Shown: positions 9,801 to 19,733, counted from the first letter of the stretch. The stretch is DNA of 64,000 bases from Pantoea coffeiphila (GCF_016909495.1 NZ_JAFBFW010000010.1:62001-126000), one strand, 5' to 3'. The notes: a model not told the origin generated them from the sequence alone. Made by a program: numbers and translations.

Positions 9801-10966
9801 AGAAACTACACATCATTAACCTGGGAAAAATGGGCGGCGTAGAGCGCCTTTTTTTGCAGTACCTTAATGAAGCAGGCGATGACAGCAATGAAATCATCTG
9901 TGTCAGCCGCGAGATAGGCCCTGAAATTGCGCGCCAGATGCCACAGCAGAAAGTGACCTTCGCTACGCGACTTATCGATAAGCTCCCGCTACGCTGCCCA
10001 CAGTTTCTGCGAAAGTACCTTTTGCAATGGAAAGTTAACCGTGCCAATGCTGACGTGATTATCGTCTGGGATTTAATCCCAGGGCTGGCCGCTAAACCGC
10101 AACGCGGCAAGCTGCTTTATTACGATCACGGCTGCTCATGGCGCTATGCCAAAAACACCAAGACGCTGCGTTTTCTCTCAATGCTTGATGGCGTTATTTC
10201 AGCCTCTTATGCTTCTAAGCGGGTGATGGAGCTGCGTTTTAATCTACCCTGTCCACACAAGGTGGTGATTAACCGCATCAAAACGCCTGACGGTATCAGT
10301 GCCGCGCCTCGCCATCTTAGGTCGCCAATACGTCTGGGTACGGCTTCGCGACTGGTCAGCCTGAAGGGTATCAGCGTTGGATTACTGACATTGAAAGAGC
10401 TGCTAGCACGAGGACACGACGTGGTGCTGGAGATTGCCGGAAAAGGTCCGGACCGCGCGGAATTTGAGGCACTGACAGAAAGATTACAGCTCGGCGATCG
10501 GGTCACTTTCAGTGGTTTTCAGCATAACGTTGCGGATTTTTTTAACCGTACTGATATTTACCTCAGCACACCGATCACCGAACCTTTCGGATTATCCTGT
10601 ATGGAATCGTTATATTTTGGCGTTCCGGTGATATTTCCAATGGTAGACGGCCAGCCAGAAGCCGTTAAAGAAGGCGTCTGCGGCATCGGTATCGTTCCTT
10701 CCGTCAGCATTGAACAACACAAAACTCTCACCGGTATTGAGGTGGATTTCCCTCATCAGGTCTACGATCCTCTAGCGGACGCGCTGGTTTCTGCGAAATT
10801 AATTTCACATACTGACTGCGCGGATGCCGTAGAAAAATTGATAGCGGAAAAAAATTACGAATCCTACAGCAGAAATGCGCAGAAATTCCCATTAGAGAAC
10901 TTTAGTTTTGCAGTATTTCAGGATGAATTTAATAACACCCTTGAATATTACAAAAATGAGAAATAA
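9797..10966 (+). CDS. Glycosyltransferase family 4 protein, LPS core
   Basis: A GT-B fold glycosyltransferase of 389 residues. The C-terminal half carries the nucleotide-sugar region with RLVSLKGISVG, EIAGKGPDRAEFE and the EX7E-type site EPFGLSCMESLYFG. The N-terminus keeps a GKMGGVERL glycine motif. It probably adds an outer-core sugar. By position it could correspond to Klebsiella wabK, but I cannot fix the sugar or linkage from sequence. It overlaps waaC and the ligase gene, consistent with one operon. AT content rises from here into the ligase gene, which is usual for variable core genes. Confidence 0.8.
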   Translation: MKKLHIINLGKMGGVERLFLQYLNEAGDDSNEIICVSREIGPEIARQMPQQKVTFATRLIDKLPLRCPQFLRKYLLQWKVNRANADVIIVWDLIPGLAAKPQRGKLLYYDHGCSWRYAKNTKTLRFLSMLDGVISASYASKRVMELRFNLPCPHKVVINRIKTPDGISAAPRHLRSPIRLGTASRLVSLKGISVGLLTLKELLARGHDVVLEIAGKGPDRAEFEALTERLQLGDRVTFSGFQHNVADFFNRTDIYLSTPITEPFGLSCMESLYFGVPVIFPMVDGQPEAVKEGVCGIGIVPSVSIEQHKTLTGIEVDFPHQVYDPLADALVSAKLISHTDCADAVEKLIAEKNYESYSRNAQKFPLENFSFAVFQDEFNNTLEYYKNEK

Positions 10967-12224
10967 TGTGAGAGATTTAGCCAAAGGCATTTTTAATAAC
11001 CCAGCTCCATCGCCACTATGGAGTTATTTTTCGTACTCGTGCTGCGCTATTAGCCTTTTAGTTTTGCCTTTTCTTCCGAGTACGGGCCGTGACTTATTTT
11101 ATCTTAGCGGATACTTTGCATTTTTCTGTTTTTTATTCAATTTAAAATACTATACCCGCAATAAGAAAAACCTGATCCTGCCAGGATTATTTCTGACATT
11201 ATCCTTTTCCACCATTTTTTGGCTGGTCGTTTATAAAGCCCCCGGCGACTATATCAATATCTATCGTTCGTATATGAACATGTCGAGACTGTTTATAGCC
11301 ACCGCTTTTGTTCTACTACTGGCTCTCAATGAACGCCTGGGCTTGCAGCGTAAAATTCTCTATTTTTGCATCACTGCTGGAGTCGTGATTAACCTCTATG
11401 CTTTCTATCAGAGCATAGCGTTGAGATACATTCGTATTGAACTGGCCTTCGATCGCGCGACGATAGTAGCCTATATTCTTACCGCCGTTAGCTTACTGAT
11501 GATGCAGTCCATTTTGATGCTAAAAACCAGATATCGCCTGGTATTCTATGCACTGGCTTTTATGTTCAGCTATGCCGCCATCGTGTTCACGGGCACACGT
11601 GCCGCTATGCTGCTTTACCCTGTGCTAATTGGTTTGTCAGTGCTTGCGACAAAAAATGTGATATCTCATCGGCATAAGATCGTGATTATATTGCTTCTTC
11701 CGCTGCTGCTTACCGTTTGTGGTTTTATCTTTAAGGATAAAATTGCTAAACGTATTGAGGATGCACAGAGAAATTTCGTCATGCTAAATACGGCAAAAGC
11801 GGATAACTCTATTTTCTCCCGAGTATGGATGCAAATTATCGCAATCAGAACCGGTAATGATGCACCTTTTGGGCAGTCTGCTGAAAATCGAGCGAAAGAA
11901 GCACTGAAAATTATTGCCGAAGAACCAAAATTATATAATGCCAAACGCTATCTAGACGTGCATATGCATAATGAAGTGCTGGAAACCTATTCGCTAAAAG
12001 GTATATGGGGCGTTGCCATACTGCTCGCCATCTACCTGACCCTGTTGATTCAGTCCTTCAGACCTGAACGAAACGCTATGCTGCTGGGTGTCAGCGCAGC
12101 ACTGATCCTCTATGGCCTGAGCGACGTTCTGTTCTTTAGCTCGGAGGCAACCATCACCTTTTCACTGGCAATTATCTTCAGTGTGCTGTCGCTGAAGAAA
12201 ACTCGGGGACAGGCCGATGCGTGA
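10956..12224 (+). CDS. waaL: O-antigen ligase WaaL-like membrane protein
   Basis: This is a 422-residue polytopic protein with about ten to twelve hydrophobic helices and the Wzy_C-type ligase region. Recognisable family marks are FTGTRAAML in a membrane segment and the periplasmic loop motif HMHNEVLETYSLKGIWG, whose histidine is the usual catalytic candidate. WaaL transfers undecaprenyl-linked O-antigen to the lipid A core. The start at 10956 overlaps the end of the preceding GT4 gene, and its stop overlaps the next GT2 gene. A polymerase function is less likely given the position inside the core locus. Confidence 0.85.
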   Translation: MRNNVRDLAKGIFNNPAPSPLWSYFSYSCCAISLLVLPFLPSTGRDLFYLSGYFAFFCFLFNLKYYTRNKKNLILPGLFLTLSFSTIFWLVVYKAPGDYINIYRSYMNMSRLFIATAFVLLLALNERLGLQRKILYFCITAGVVINLYAFYQSIALRYIRIELAFDRATIVAYILTAVSLLMMQSILMLKTRYRLVFYALAFMFSYAAIVFTGTRAAMLLYPVLIGLSVLATKNVISHRHKIVIILLLPLLLTVCGFIFKDKIAKRIEDAQRNFVMLNTAKADNSIFSRVWMQIIAIRTGNDAPFGQSAENRAKEALKIIAEEPKLYNAKRYLDVHMHNEVLETYSLKGIWGVAILLAIYLTLLIQSFRPERNAMLLGVSAALILYGLSDVLFFSSEATITFSLAIIFSVLSLKKTRGQADA

Positions 12225-13200
12225 GGTTGAAAACGGCCGTTTACTCAGCATTATTATTCCGTTCTACAATAATGAAAACTTTTTGGGTGACTGCCTGGAA
12301 TCATTATTGCGACAAGTTGATGATGATATTGAGATCGTACTGGTTAATGACGGCTCGACAGATGGATCTGTCACAGCGGCGCAAGAGGCCCTGAACCGCT
12401 ACGCGCATCCACACGTTGTTTTTATTTCTCAGCAAAACGGTGGGATTGCACATGCACGTAACGTTGGACTTCAGCAGGCCAGCGGACAGTATGTGACTTT
12501 TCTTGATGGGGATGATCTGCTCAGTCGCCACTATCTGGTCACCCTTCGCCCACTGCTGTTATCCGGGAAGTATGAGTTAATAGATTTTAAATATCATATA
12601 TTTGCCAACGTAACGCAGGAAGACAACCACCCCGCAGAATCAGCATTTTCCACCAGTGATTTTACGCAGGGAATGAGCTGCCTGATGCCGCTTTTCAGTC
12701 GCTCCATGTGGCATCTGTGGAACAGAGTGTTCCATCGTTCTCTGCTCGTTGGTGAATCATTCGAAGCAGGCCGACGCTATGAGGATGTGATCTTTACGCC
12801 ATTCGTCTACTTCAAGACGCAAAAGATCGGCCATATCGATCACCCACTCTATTTTTATCGCGATAATAGCCAGGGCATCACTCGCAACGTTAAAGAAAAA
12901 GACATTGAAGACATGCTGTTTGCGATGAAGAAAATGCTGAACTTCGCCTCGCAGAATCAACATGATAAGGCAATAAAACAGCTCGCTGCCCTCATGGTGC
13001 TGAACTGCTTTAATGAGGTGAAAGCCATGTCGAAGAAACTTTATGGCTACTATTTCTATCCCGAGAAAGTCCGGGCTGTATTAACACAGGCCGCCACACT
13101 GTGTGATGGCACTGCCGTACCGAAGAAAAAGGTCCGGCAGATGCGGTATGCCAACATCGATACCTGGCTGTCAAAACTTCGCAGGAGATCGAAGAAGTAA
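12217..13200 (+). CDS. Glycosyltransferase family 2 protein, LPS core
   Basis: A GT-A fold enzyme of 327 residues. The N-terminal domain shows LLSIIIPFYNNE, VLVNDGSTDGS and the DxD-type site FLDGDDLLS. The C-terminal part is basic and aromatic (KKLYGYYFYPEKV). It is expected to add a core or outer-core sugar, but donor and acceptor are unknown. The start overlaps the ligase gene by eight bases, making it the last gene of the hldD operon before the strand switch. Confidence 0.8.
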   Translation: MREVENGRLLSIIIPFYNNENFLGDCLESLLRQVDDDIEIVLVNDGSTDGSVTAAQEALNRYAHPHVVFISQQNGGIAHARNVGLQQASGQYVTFLDGDDLLSRHYLVTLRPLLLSGKYELIDFKYHIFANVTQEDNHPAESAFSTSDFTQGMSCLMPLFSRSMWHLWNRVFHRSLLVGESFEAGRRYEDVIFTPFVYFKTQKIGHIDHPLYFYRDNSQGITRNVKEKDIEDMLFAMKKMLNFASQNQHDKAIKQLAALMVLNCFNEVKAMSKKLYGYYFYPEKVRAVLTQAATLCDGTAVPKKKVRQMRYANIDTWLSKLRRRSKK

Positions 13201-13203
13201 AAT

Positions 13204-14301
13204 TTACTTCTCAATCAGCTGCAGGTGTTCCACAACCTCATCATAAACCCGCTGTGGTTGGATCACTCCCATCGGACTCTCTGCTTCCAGCGGCATCGTA
13301 TAGCCAGTGCGGGAAAGATGAATAACGCGGTGCAGCTCTAAATCCTGAATAGGGCCGGTAGATCGCGGGTCGGCGGTAACAAACAGGCTGATGGTTTTTA
13401 CCTTCAGAGCGATCGCTACGTGCAGTGGCCCCGTATCACCGGTCACCAGCAAATCGAAACCATCCAGCAGCGTAATCATTTGCTGTAACCCGGTTTTCCC
13501 AATGCGGTCATCAACATGCTCTGCGGTCGTTGCGCTGACGCTTTGTAGAAAGCGCTGTGCTCTTTCCCTGTCGGTACCGCCGCCAATCAGCACAATTTTC
13601 ACTTTCGGCCAGGCTGCCACCAGCATTTCAGCCAGTCTGACGTAATGCGAAACAGGCCAGCAGCGTGACTCCGTTGATGCACCCAGTTGAAAACCAATGG
13701 TTATCTGGTCAGGATTTTTTACCGCTCTCTCAAAAGGAGCGGGGATCTCCATGGTGGGATCGTCACTGCGGCATCCCAGAATCGAAACCAGCTCAAGCTT
13801 ACGACGAACAAAATGCCCGTAGTAATGGAACACATAGTTGGTCAGCCATTTCTCCAGCCCGCTAATCCCGGAGCTGTAGTTATCGCGGATGATATATTTG
13901 GCCCCGGCCATCACGGCGCTGATCACATCATAGGGCAGATGCGAATGCATAATCAGAGCCAGATCGGGCTGATGCTCCCGTAAGGATTTCAGCAGCGGGC
14001 CCAGCGTTTTGATTTTACTGTTCCAGTAAACGATGCGGTTAAAGTCTCGCCCGCCCTCCACCAGCTCCCGGTTCTTCTCATGCACCACCAGCGTGATATG
14101 CGCATCGGGATAACGCTCGCGTACGGCACGAATAGCGGGTGTGTTGAACATAAAATCGCCGAGTGCCGTTGTCGAATAGATAACGATATTGTCGAAATGA
14201 ATCCCACTGTCGAAAGTGGATTTATCCTGAAGGCGACCGTATCTGGCGGTATAGCGGTCAAGGAAAAAGTTCGCGAGCTTAATCTTCCATTTCTTCGACA
14301 T
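13204..14301 (-). CDS. Glycosyltransferase family 9 (heptosyltransferase-like) protein
   Basis: A GT9 protein of 365 residues with the start motif IVIYSTTALGDFMFNTPAI, HMSHLPYDV-like acceptor segments, LIGGGTDRERAQRF, and the donor loop LVTGDTGPLHVAIAL. It is related to WaaC, WaaF and WaaQ but is none of them, as all three occur elsewhere in the locus. It could add a further heptose or another sugar to the core. It lies one base after the deacetylase gene on the minus strand, so the two form a small divergent operon inside the LPS locus. It is convergent with the GT2 gene, with only three bases between the stops. Confidence 0.78.
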   Translation of the reverse strand: MSKKWKIKLANFFLDRYTARYGRLQDKSTFDSGIHFDNIVIYSTTALGDFMFNTPAIRAVRERYPDAHITLVVHEKNRELVEGGRDFNRIVYWNSKIKTLGPLLKSLREHQPDLALIMHSHLPYDVISAVMAGAKYIIRDNYSSGISGLEKWLTNYVFHYYGHFVRRKLELVSILGCRSDDPTMEIPAPFERAVKNPDQITIGFQLGASTESRCWPVSHYVRLAEMLVAAWPKVKIVLIGGGTDRERAQRFLQSVSATTAEHVDDRIGKTGLQQMITLLDGFDLLVTGDTGPLHVAIALKVKTISLFVTADPRSTGPIQDLELHRVIHLSRTGYTMPLEAESPMGVIQPQRVYDEVVEHLQLIEK

Positions 14302-14302
14302 C

Positions 14303-15259
14303 TCAACCCACTTTACTCTGGTAATATTCTGATAAAGTTAACCCCGTCGTACGCGACTGTAGCCAGCCGAACAGCTGGTCCAGCTCATCGTACAGCGCAT
14401 CAATATCCGCGGCGGTTTTGAACGTCGGGCTGCCGCCGGGCATAAACTCCGACGAATGCAGCATAAACTCCACGTAGTCACTGCCAGCGGCCAGCGTTTT
14501 TTCCGCCACGCCGATCATCTGTTGAAGATTACCGCGCATCGGCCGCAGCCAGTGGACCGATGGGCTGCGTTGCTTGCCGCGCAGCCGATCCCAGCCCTGC
14601 TTAACGCCGTTCATCAACGCTGAATGCTTGTACTGAATACTCATCGGCACTTCCAGCAGCGGGGAATCACCCGCCCGGGAAATATCCTGCGGATCGATAA
14701 AATAAGCGCGATCGGGAAAATGCTGGTAGTTGGTGCCGCCGTTACCCTGCGGCGCACCCGGCGAAAACTGCCAGTTCACGCGAGGGGTGACCGAGCAATC
14801 AACCTGATAGCCCAGCTCAATCAGCAAACGGGCATAAAATTCGTTAAACGCCCAGCGCCCGGCGCGGTGGCTGCGCATTTTCGTCTGCAGAGTGTCTTCC
14901 AGCAGCCGGGTGATGTAGCTGACTTTCTCACGGATTATCGCTTCAGGGTATTCAATCAGATAGGGTTTGTGCCGCCAGTCGTCGCCGGTGAGGTCCTGTA
15001 TCGGTGGATTGTTCCACGCGTGCAGATGCATACCAATCTCACCGGTATCGCGCGCAATCACGTCGCGGGCAAATTCAACGTAGGCCGGATCGATCGCCAT
15101 TTCATAGTTCGTTAGCCAGGTTGGCTTAAAGGCATACTTTTCACAAAGCTGCTGGAAACGTGGCAAAAACCGGGTGTTTTCGGTGGTGATCCGATCGTGA
15201 TTTTGCCAAAGATTATCGCCTTCGGTATCGATGGTGATGATAAACGCGGGCTTACCCAT
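14303..15259 (-). CDS. Polysaccharide deacetylase-like protein, LPS core locus
   Basis: The 318-residue protein begins MGKPAFIITIDTEGDN, where the TxDxE/D pattern resembles the metal-binding aspartate motif of carbohydrate esterase 4 proteins. GEIGMHLHAWNNPP supplies the paired histidines, and SHRAGRWAFN the RxGRW-like motif 3. Start 15259 is preferred because AGGAAAG lies just upstream. In Klebsiella, WabN deacetylates core GlcNAc, and this gene occupies a comparable locus. That assignment is inference and no orthology test was possible. It is coupled to the GT9 gene downstream and divergent from waaQ. Confidence 0.72.
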   Translation of the reverse strand: MGKPAFIITIDTEGDNLWQNHDRITTENTRFLPRFQQLCEKYAFKPTWLTNYEMAIDPAYVEFARDVIARDTGEIGMHLHAWNNPPIQDLTGDDWRHKPYLIEYPEAIIREKVSYITRLLEDTLQTKMRSHRAGRWAFNEFYARLLIELGYQVDCSVTPRVNWQFSPGAPQGNGGTNYQHFPDRAYFIDPQDISRAGDSPLLEVPMSIQYKHSALMNGVKQGWDRLRGKQRSPSVHWLRPMRGNLQQMIGVAEKTLAAGSDYVEFMLHSSEFMPGGSPTFKTAADIDALYDELDQLFGWLQSRTTGLTLSEYYQSKVG

Positions 15260-15420
15260 ATTCTTTCCTGTCAGCACAATTACCTGCGGCTATGTTACGT
15301 AGCGGGCCAGCAAAGCGCAAAGGTAATTCCGCTCATCACGGCGTTAGCGGGAGGCGAGGCTAGCCACGCCCTGGTGACTGCTTTAGAATCAGCGACTGGT
15401 TTATTGAACAGCGATAAAGC

Positions 15421-16491
15421 ATGGAATCTCTGGATCTGCCCCACATCCCTCACCCGGTATCACGTATCCTGGTGATCAAATTTCGCCACCATGGCGATAT
15501 GCTGCTGACGACGCCGGTTATTCACTCGTTAAAAGCCGCCTTTCCTGATGCTCAGATAGACGTGCTGCTTTTCGAGGAAACCCGCACCATGCTTAGCTGC
15601 CATCCGGATATTCACCGGATCTATGCTATCGATCGCAGCTGGAAAAAACAGGGTGTGCGTTTCCAGATTAGCCAGGAGTGGCGGCTAATGAGCACGCTGA
15701 GAAAGCAGCATTACGATATGGTGCTGAATCTGGCCGATCAGTGGCGCAGTGCGATTATTACCCGCTTCACCGGCGCACGTGTGCGTCTGGGGTTTGATTT
15801 CCCGAAGCGTCAGGGAAGGCTGTGGCGTCAGTGCCATACGCAGTTAGTTTCCACTGCAGACCATAATTCGCTGCATACCGTGGAGCAGAATCTGTCGCTG
15901 CTGGCCCCTTTGCGGCTTCCACAGCGGCGGGATAACGTCGCCATGCACTACTCTGACGCAGATCGGCAGACCGTTCGCGATCTTGCTGGTCCGGAAGATT
16001 ATATCGTGGTTCAACCGACCTCCCGCTGGTTCTTCAAATGCTGGAGCGAGGAGAAGTTTGCTGCCACGCTTCAGGGACTGCTGGATGATGGACGCAAAGT
16101 AATACTGACCTCCGGTCCTGACGGCAAAGAAATAGCGATGGTTGAAGGGATTATCGATCGACTGAGCTCGCGAGAAGGCGTTCTCTCTCTGGCCGGGAAG
16201 CTGACGCTGACCCAGCTTGCCGCGCTGATTGACGGCGCGCAGCTGTTTATCGGCGTGGATTCCGTTCCGATGCACATGGCTGCGGCACTTCAAACGCCAA
16301 CCGTCGCGCTGTTTGGTCCCTCAAAACTGGTGTTCTGGCGCCCGTGGCAGGTTAAAGGCGCAATCATCTGGGCTGGAGACTACGCTCCCCTGCCGGACCC
16401 GGACAGCGTTGATACCCGCACCAGCGAGCGCTATCTGGATGCCATTCCCGTTGACGATGTCCTGGCAGCAGCACGGAGGCTTTTAGCATGA
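15421..16491 (+). CDS. waaQ: LPS heptosyltransferase III (WaaQ)
   Basis: WaaQ adds the branching third heptose to heptose II. It is a 356-residue GT9 protein with ILVIKFRHHGDMLLTTPVI, VLNLADQWRSAIITRFTGA, VQPTSRWFFKCW and FIGVDSVPMHMAAAL, matching the Klebsiella/Serratia WaaQ pattern. It is the first gene of the waaQ-wabG-wabH block, and its stop overlaps the wabG start by four bases. About 160 bases separate it from the divergent deacetylase gene and probably hold both promoters. Confidence 0.9.
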   Translation: MESLDLPHIPHPVSRILVIKFRHHGDMLLTTPVIHSLKAAFPDAQIDVLLFEETRTMLSCHPDIHRIYAIDRSWKKQGVRFQISQEWRLMSTLRKQHYDMVLNLADQWRSAIITRFTGARVRLGFDFPKRQGRLWRQCHTQLVSTADHNSLHTVEQNLSLLAPLRLPQRRDNVAMHYSDADRQTVRDLAGPEDYIVVQPTSRWFFKCWSEEKFAATLQGLLDDGRKVILTSGPDGKEIAMVEGIIDRLSSREGVLSLAGKLTLTQLAALIDGAQLFIGVDSVPMHMAAALQTPTVALFGPSKLVFWRPWQVKGAIIWAGDYAPLPDPDSVDTRTSERYLDAIPVDDVLAAARRLLA

Positions 16492-17615
16492 AACCCATCA
16501 GACTGGCGATCGTACGGCAGAAATACCGTCCCGATGGCGGCGCAGAGCGTTTTATCGCCCGCGCGCTGGAAGCGCTGGACCAACAGTCGCTGGACCTCAA
16601 CGTGATTACCCGTGAATGGCAGGGTCAGCGCCAGCCCAACTGGCACCTGCATATCTGTAATCCGACAAAATGGGGCCGCATCAGCCGCGAGCGAGGGTTT
16701 GCCGACGCAGCCCGGGCGCTGTGGCAGCGTGAAAACTTCGATATCGTTCAGAGCCACGAGCGCATTGCAGGATGCGATATCTACCGCGCCGGCGACGGGG
16801 TTCATCAGCGCTGGCTTGAGCTGCGCGGCCGGCTGATGCCGGGCTGGCGACATAAGCTACTGCTGGCGAATCGCTATCACCGCTACGTGATGGCGGCTGA
16901 AAAAGCGATGTATGAAGCCCCGGAGCTGAAAGCCGTTATCTGCAATGCGGAGATGGTGAAGCAGGAAATCATCCAGCGGTTTGGCGTTGCCAGTGACAGA
17001 ATCCATGTCATCTACAACGCGATTAATACTGCCCAGTTCGTCCCGGCGGAGATGGCGACAAGGGCGGCTATCCGTCAGCAAATCGCGCTGCCGCTGGATG
17101 CCAGCGTGCTGATTTATGTTGGCTCCGGCTTCGAGCGTAAAGGGCTGGCGGCAGCAATACGCGCAGTAGCCAGTACCGATCGCTACCTGCTGGTCGTCGG
17201 CAAAGATAAAGCAGAGAAACAGTACAGAGCACTGGCGACTACGCTGGGCTGTGCCGATCGTATCCGCTTCGTCGGGATGCAATCGGATACGCTGCCGTGG
17301 TATCAGGCCGCCGATGGGCTGCTGCTGCCCACGCTGTACGATCCGTTCCCCAATGTAATCCTCGAGGCAATGGCCTGCGGTCTGCCGGTGATCACCTCGA
17401 CCACCTGCGGCGGCGCAGAGTTTATTCAGCAGGGGCATAATGGTTATGTGTGTGATGCGCTGGATATCAACGCACTGCGTGATGCGGTGATGGCCCTTCC
17501 CGCTTGTGCGACCGACAGCAGCATGGCGCTGGCGGCCCGTGAACAAGTGATGGCTTCTACGCCGCAGCGGCTGTCACAGCAGCTTGTATCGCTTTATCAA
17601 CAGATTCTGGACTAA
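16488..17615 (+). CDS. wabG: LPS core glycosyltransferase WabG
   Basis: WabG is a GT4 enzyme that in Klebsiella adds galacturonic acid (alpha-1,3) to heptose II. The 375 residues begin with IRLAIVRQKYRPDGGAERF. ITREWQGQ, SHERIAGCDIYRAGDGVH, IYVGSGFERKGL and DPFPNVILEAMACGLPV are nearly the same as in Klebsiella WabG. The role in this organism is transferred by homology. It lies between waaQ and wabH with four-base overlap and three-base gap, so it belongs to the same transcript. Confidence 0.9.
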   Translation: MKPIRLAIVRQKYRPDGGAERFIARALEALDQQSLDLNVITREWQGQRQPNWHLHICNPTKWGRISRERGFADAARALWQRENFDIVQSHERIAGCDIYRAGDGVHQRWLELRGRLMPGWRHKLLLANRYHRYVMAAEKAMYEAPELKAVICNAEMVKQEIIQRFGVASDRIHVIYNAINTAQFVPAEMATRAAIRQQIALPLDASVLIYVGSGFERKGLAAAIRAVASTDRYLLVVGKDKAEKQYRALATTLGCADRIRFVGMQSDTLPWYQAADGLLLPTLYDPFPNVILEAMACGLPVITSTTCGGAEFIQQGHNGYVCDALDINALRDAVMALPACATDSSMALAAREQVMASTPQRLSQQLVSLYQQILD

Positions 17616-17618
17616 CCA

Positions 17619-18728
17619 ATGCGTATTTTGATGATTATTGACGGCCTGCCGGGCGGCGGTGCAGAAAAAGTGGTGCTGACGCTGTGCGAAGGGATGCAGA
17701 AGATGGGCCACGATGTCAGCCTGTTCTCGCTGCGTAACGTGTGCAATTACGCTATCCCGGACGGGATTGATTATCAGATCGTAGAACGCCCGAGCAACGC
17801 TCCCTGGCGCAAGCTGACCGAGCTGTCGCGCCGCGCCGCCGCGCTGGATGATGCCATCGCTGTCAGCGAATCGCGTGGCGGCAGCTATGATTTAATCTTC
17901 TCCAATCTGCATAAAACCGACCGGATTGTATCGCGCTGTAAAGCCATTCCGCCGCAGAAGCTGTGGTACTGCATTCACGGTATTCTCTCTACCTCTTACC
18001 TTGGTCATCGCAGCGGGTTCAGCCGCTGGCTGAAACTGCGTAAGATCGCCCGTGTTTATCAGGGCAAAAATATCGTCGCGGTCTCCCGCGCGGTGGGAGA
18101 AGATCTGACCCAACAGCTGGCGATCTCGCCATCCCGGCTGGCGGTTATCAATAATCCTTTTGATATTGAAAGTATTCTGCAGCAGGCAGCAGAACCTTTA
18201 TCCGTCGCGGGCGTGCCTTATATCGTTCACGTCGGGCGTTTTCATCCGCACAAGCGTCATGACCGCCTGCTGGAAGCCTTTGCGGCATCGGGTATTCCGG
18301 CCAAACTGGTGCTGGCAGGAACCGGCAGCGAAGACCAGCTCGCGAAGACGAAGGATCTGGCCATTCGTTTGGGTATTGATGACCGGGTGGTTTTCGCCGG
18401 TTTCCAGGCTAACCCTTACCCGCTGATTAAACATGCCCGAATGCTGGTACTGAGTTCAGACAGTGAAGGTTTTGGTAATGTGCTGGTGGAAGCCCTGCTG
18501 TGCGGCACCCCGGTGGTCAGCACGCGCTGCCCGGGTGGCCCGGCGGAAATTCTCGAACGTATGGGCATGAACGATGCGCTGGCAGAGTTAACGGCCGATT
18601 CACTGGCCGCGAAGATAGCGGCGACCTGGCAGTCGCCACCGTTCATCGATAGCCAAAAGCTCGCTGAATATGATTTAGAACCCGTTTGCCGGCAGTATCT
18701 GGCGCTTCAGGCGAAATCAATCCGCTAA
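17619..18728 (+). CDS. wabH: LPS core glycosyltransferase WabH
   Basis: WabH is a GT4 enzyme that in Klebsiella transfers GlcNAc to the WabG-added galacturonic acid. The 369 residues carry the N-terminal MIIDGLPGGGAEKVVLTL, VHVGRFHPHKRHDRLLEAF, and the C-terminal SEGFGNVLVEALLCGTPV. Its 3' end overlaps the convergent GT9 gene by 12 bases. If the neighbouring deacetylase acts like WabN, it would use the product of this enzyme as substrate. Confidence 0.87.
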   Translation: MRILMIIDGLPGGGAEKVVLTLCEGMQKMGHDVSLFSLRNVCNYAIPDGIDYQIVERPSNAPWRKLTELSRRAAALDDAIAVSESRGGSYDLIFSNLHKTDRIVSRCKAIPPQKLWYCIHGILSTSYLGHRSGFSRWLKLRKIARVYQGKNIVAVSRAVGEDLTQQLAISPSRLAVINNPFDIESILQQAAEPLSVAGVPYIVHVGRFHPHKRHDRLLEAFAASGIPAKLVLAGTGSEDQLAKTKDLAIRLGIDDRVVFAGFQANPYPLIKHARMLVLSSDSEGFGNVLVEALLCGTPVVSTRCPGGPAEILERMGMNDALAELTADSLAAKIAATWQSPPFIDSQKLAEYDLEPVCRQYLALQAKSIR

Positions 18729-19733
18729 GCTTTGCAGCTGCTGCCAGACCTCATCGACGCTGACATCTGCGCACTCACCGGATGGCGTCTGCATAATCCG
18801 GTAGTCGCCTGACCACGGATGCCAGACCTTGCTGTCCGTGTCACCAAACAGTACCACCTGCTTTTTATTCATTGCCGAGGCCAGATGCATCTGGCCTCCG
18901 TCGCTGCACAGCAGGCGATCGCAGCGTTCAAATGCCGCCACCAGCTCGCGCACCGACGCGGTGGGATAGAGTGAAACACGTTCGCTGTCGCAGGCCGCCA
19001 GTACCTGCCGGGCGCGGTGTTCATCGCCTACATCATCAGGCGCCAGCGTGCCCTGCGGGGACCAGAAGATAACCGCACTGCCGTTACCGTTCGCCAGGTG
19101 GCGCTGGATGATCTCAACGTAGCGCTCCAGCGGCCAGCGCCGTTTAGGGCTACGGCTGCTGATATGCACTGCCAGAACCGGGCCATCGCTATAGCTTCGC
19201 CCGGCAAAACGGCGGGCGGCCTGCTGGCGCTCCTGCTCGCTCAGCCAGATCCGCACCGGGGGGATCATCAGCTTTTTGTCGCTGATGGCAGAAAGATAGC
19301 TGAAGGTACGCTCCACCTGGTGCTCACCAATGAAATCCACAGGCCGGAAAGGAACGCTTATCGCCCGGTCGCCGGTATCGGCACCGATGATATGCTTTAC
19401 ACCCGCCATTTTCGCCAGCCGAAGGCTGTATACGCAGGGATTCGGGTTCGCCAGGATCGCTGCATCAAAGCGGATGCGGCGCAGCCGCATGAAAATTTTC
19501 AGACGATCGAGATACACGCCAAACTTGCTCTCATTTTTCTTACGGTGCTTGGCTTTACGGTAAATAAAGGTGTTTTCAATGTGCGGATTATTTTTGACCA
19601 CGTCCTGGCTGACGGTGTTGATCAGTAAATAGACATTGGCATCGGGCCAGGCAGATTTGACCCCTTCAATCAGCGGCGTGGTACACACCAGATCGCCAAT
19701 ATTGTCACGGCGGATAATCAAAATGTTTTTCAT
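18717..19733 (-). CDS. Second accessory glycosyltransferase family 9 protein
   Basis: A 338-residue GT9 protein beginning MKNILIIRRDNIGDLVCTTPLI, with AVHISSRSPKRRWP in place of the usual PG segment and LLCSDGGQMHLASAM near the C-terminus. An in-frame ATG 48 bases upstream gives an unlikely basic extension, so 19733 is preferred. It is distinct from WaaC, WaaF, WaaQ and the GT9 at 13204, making five GT9 genes in this locus. It is convergent with wabH and divergent from the GT2 gene. The sugar it transfers is unknown. Confidence 0.78.
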   Translation of the reverse strand: MKNILIIRRDNIGDLVCTTPLIEGVKSAWPDANVYLLINTVSQDVVKNNPHIENTFIYRKAKHRKKNESKFGVYLDRLKIFMRLRRIRFDAAILANPNPCVYSLRLAKMAGVKHIIGADTGDRAISVPFRPVDFIGEHQVERTFSYLSAISDKKLMIPPVRIWLSEQERQQAARRFAGRSYSDGPVLAVHISSRSPKRRWPLERYVEIIQRHLANGNGSAVIFWSPQGTLAPDDVGDEHRARQVLAACDSERVSLYPTASVRELVAAFERCDRLLCSDGGQMHLASAMNKKQVVLFGDTDSKVWHPWSGDYRIMQTPSGECADVSVDEVWQQLQSLAD

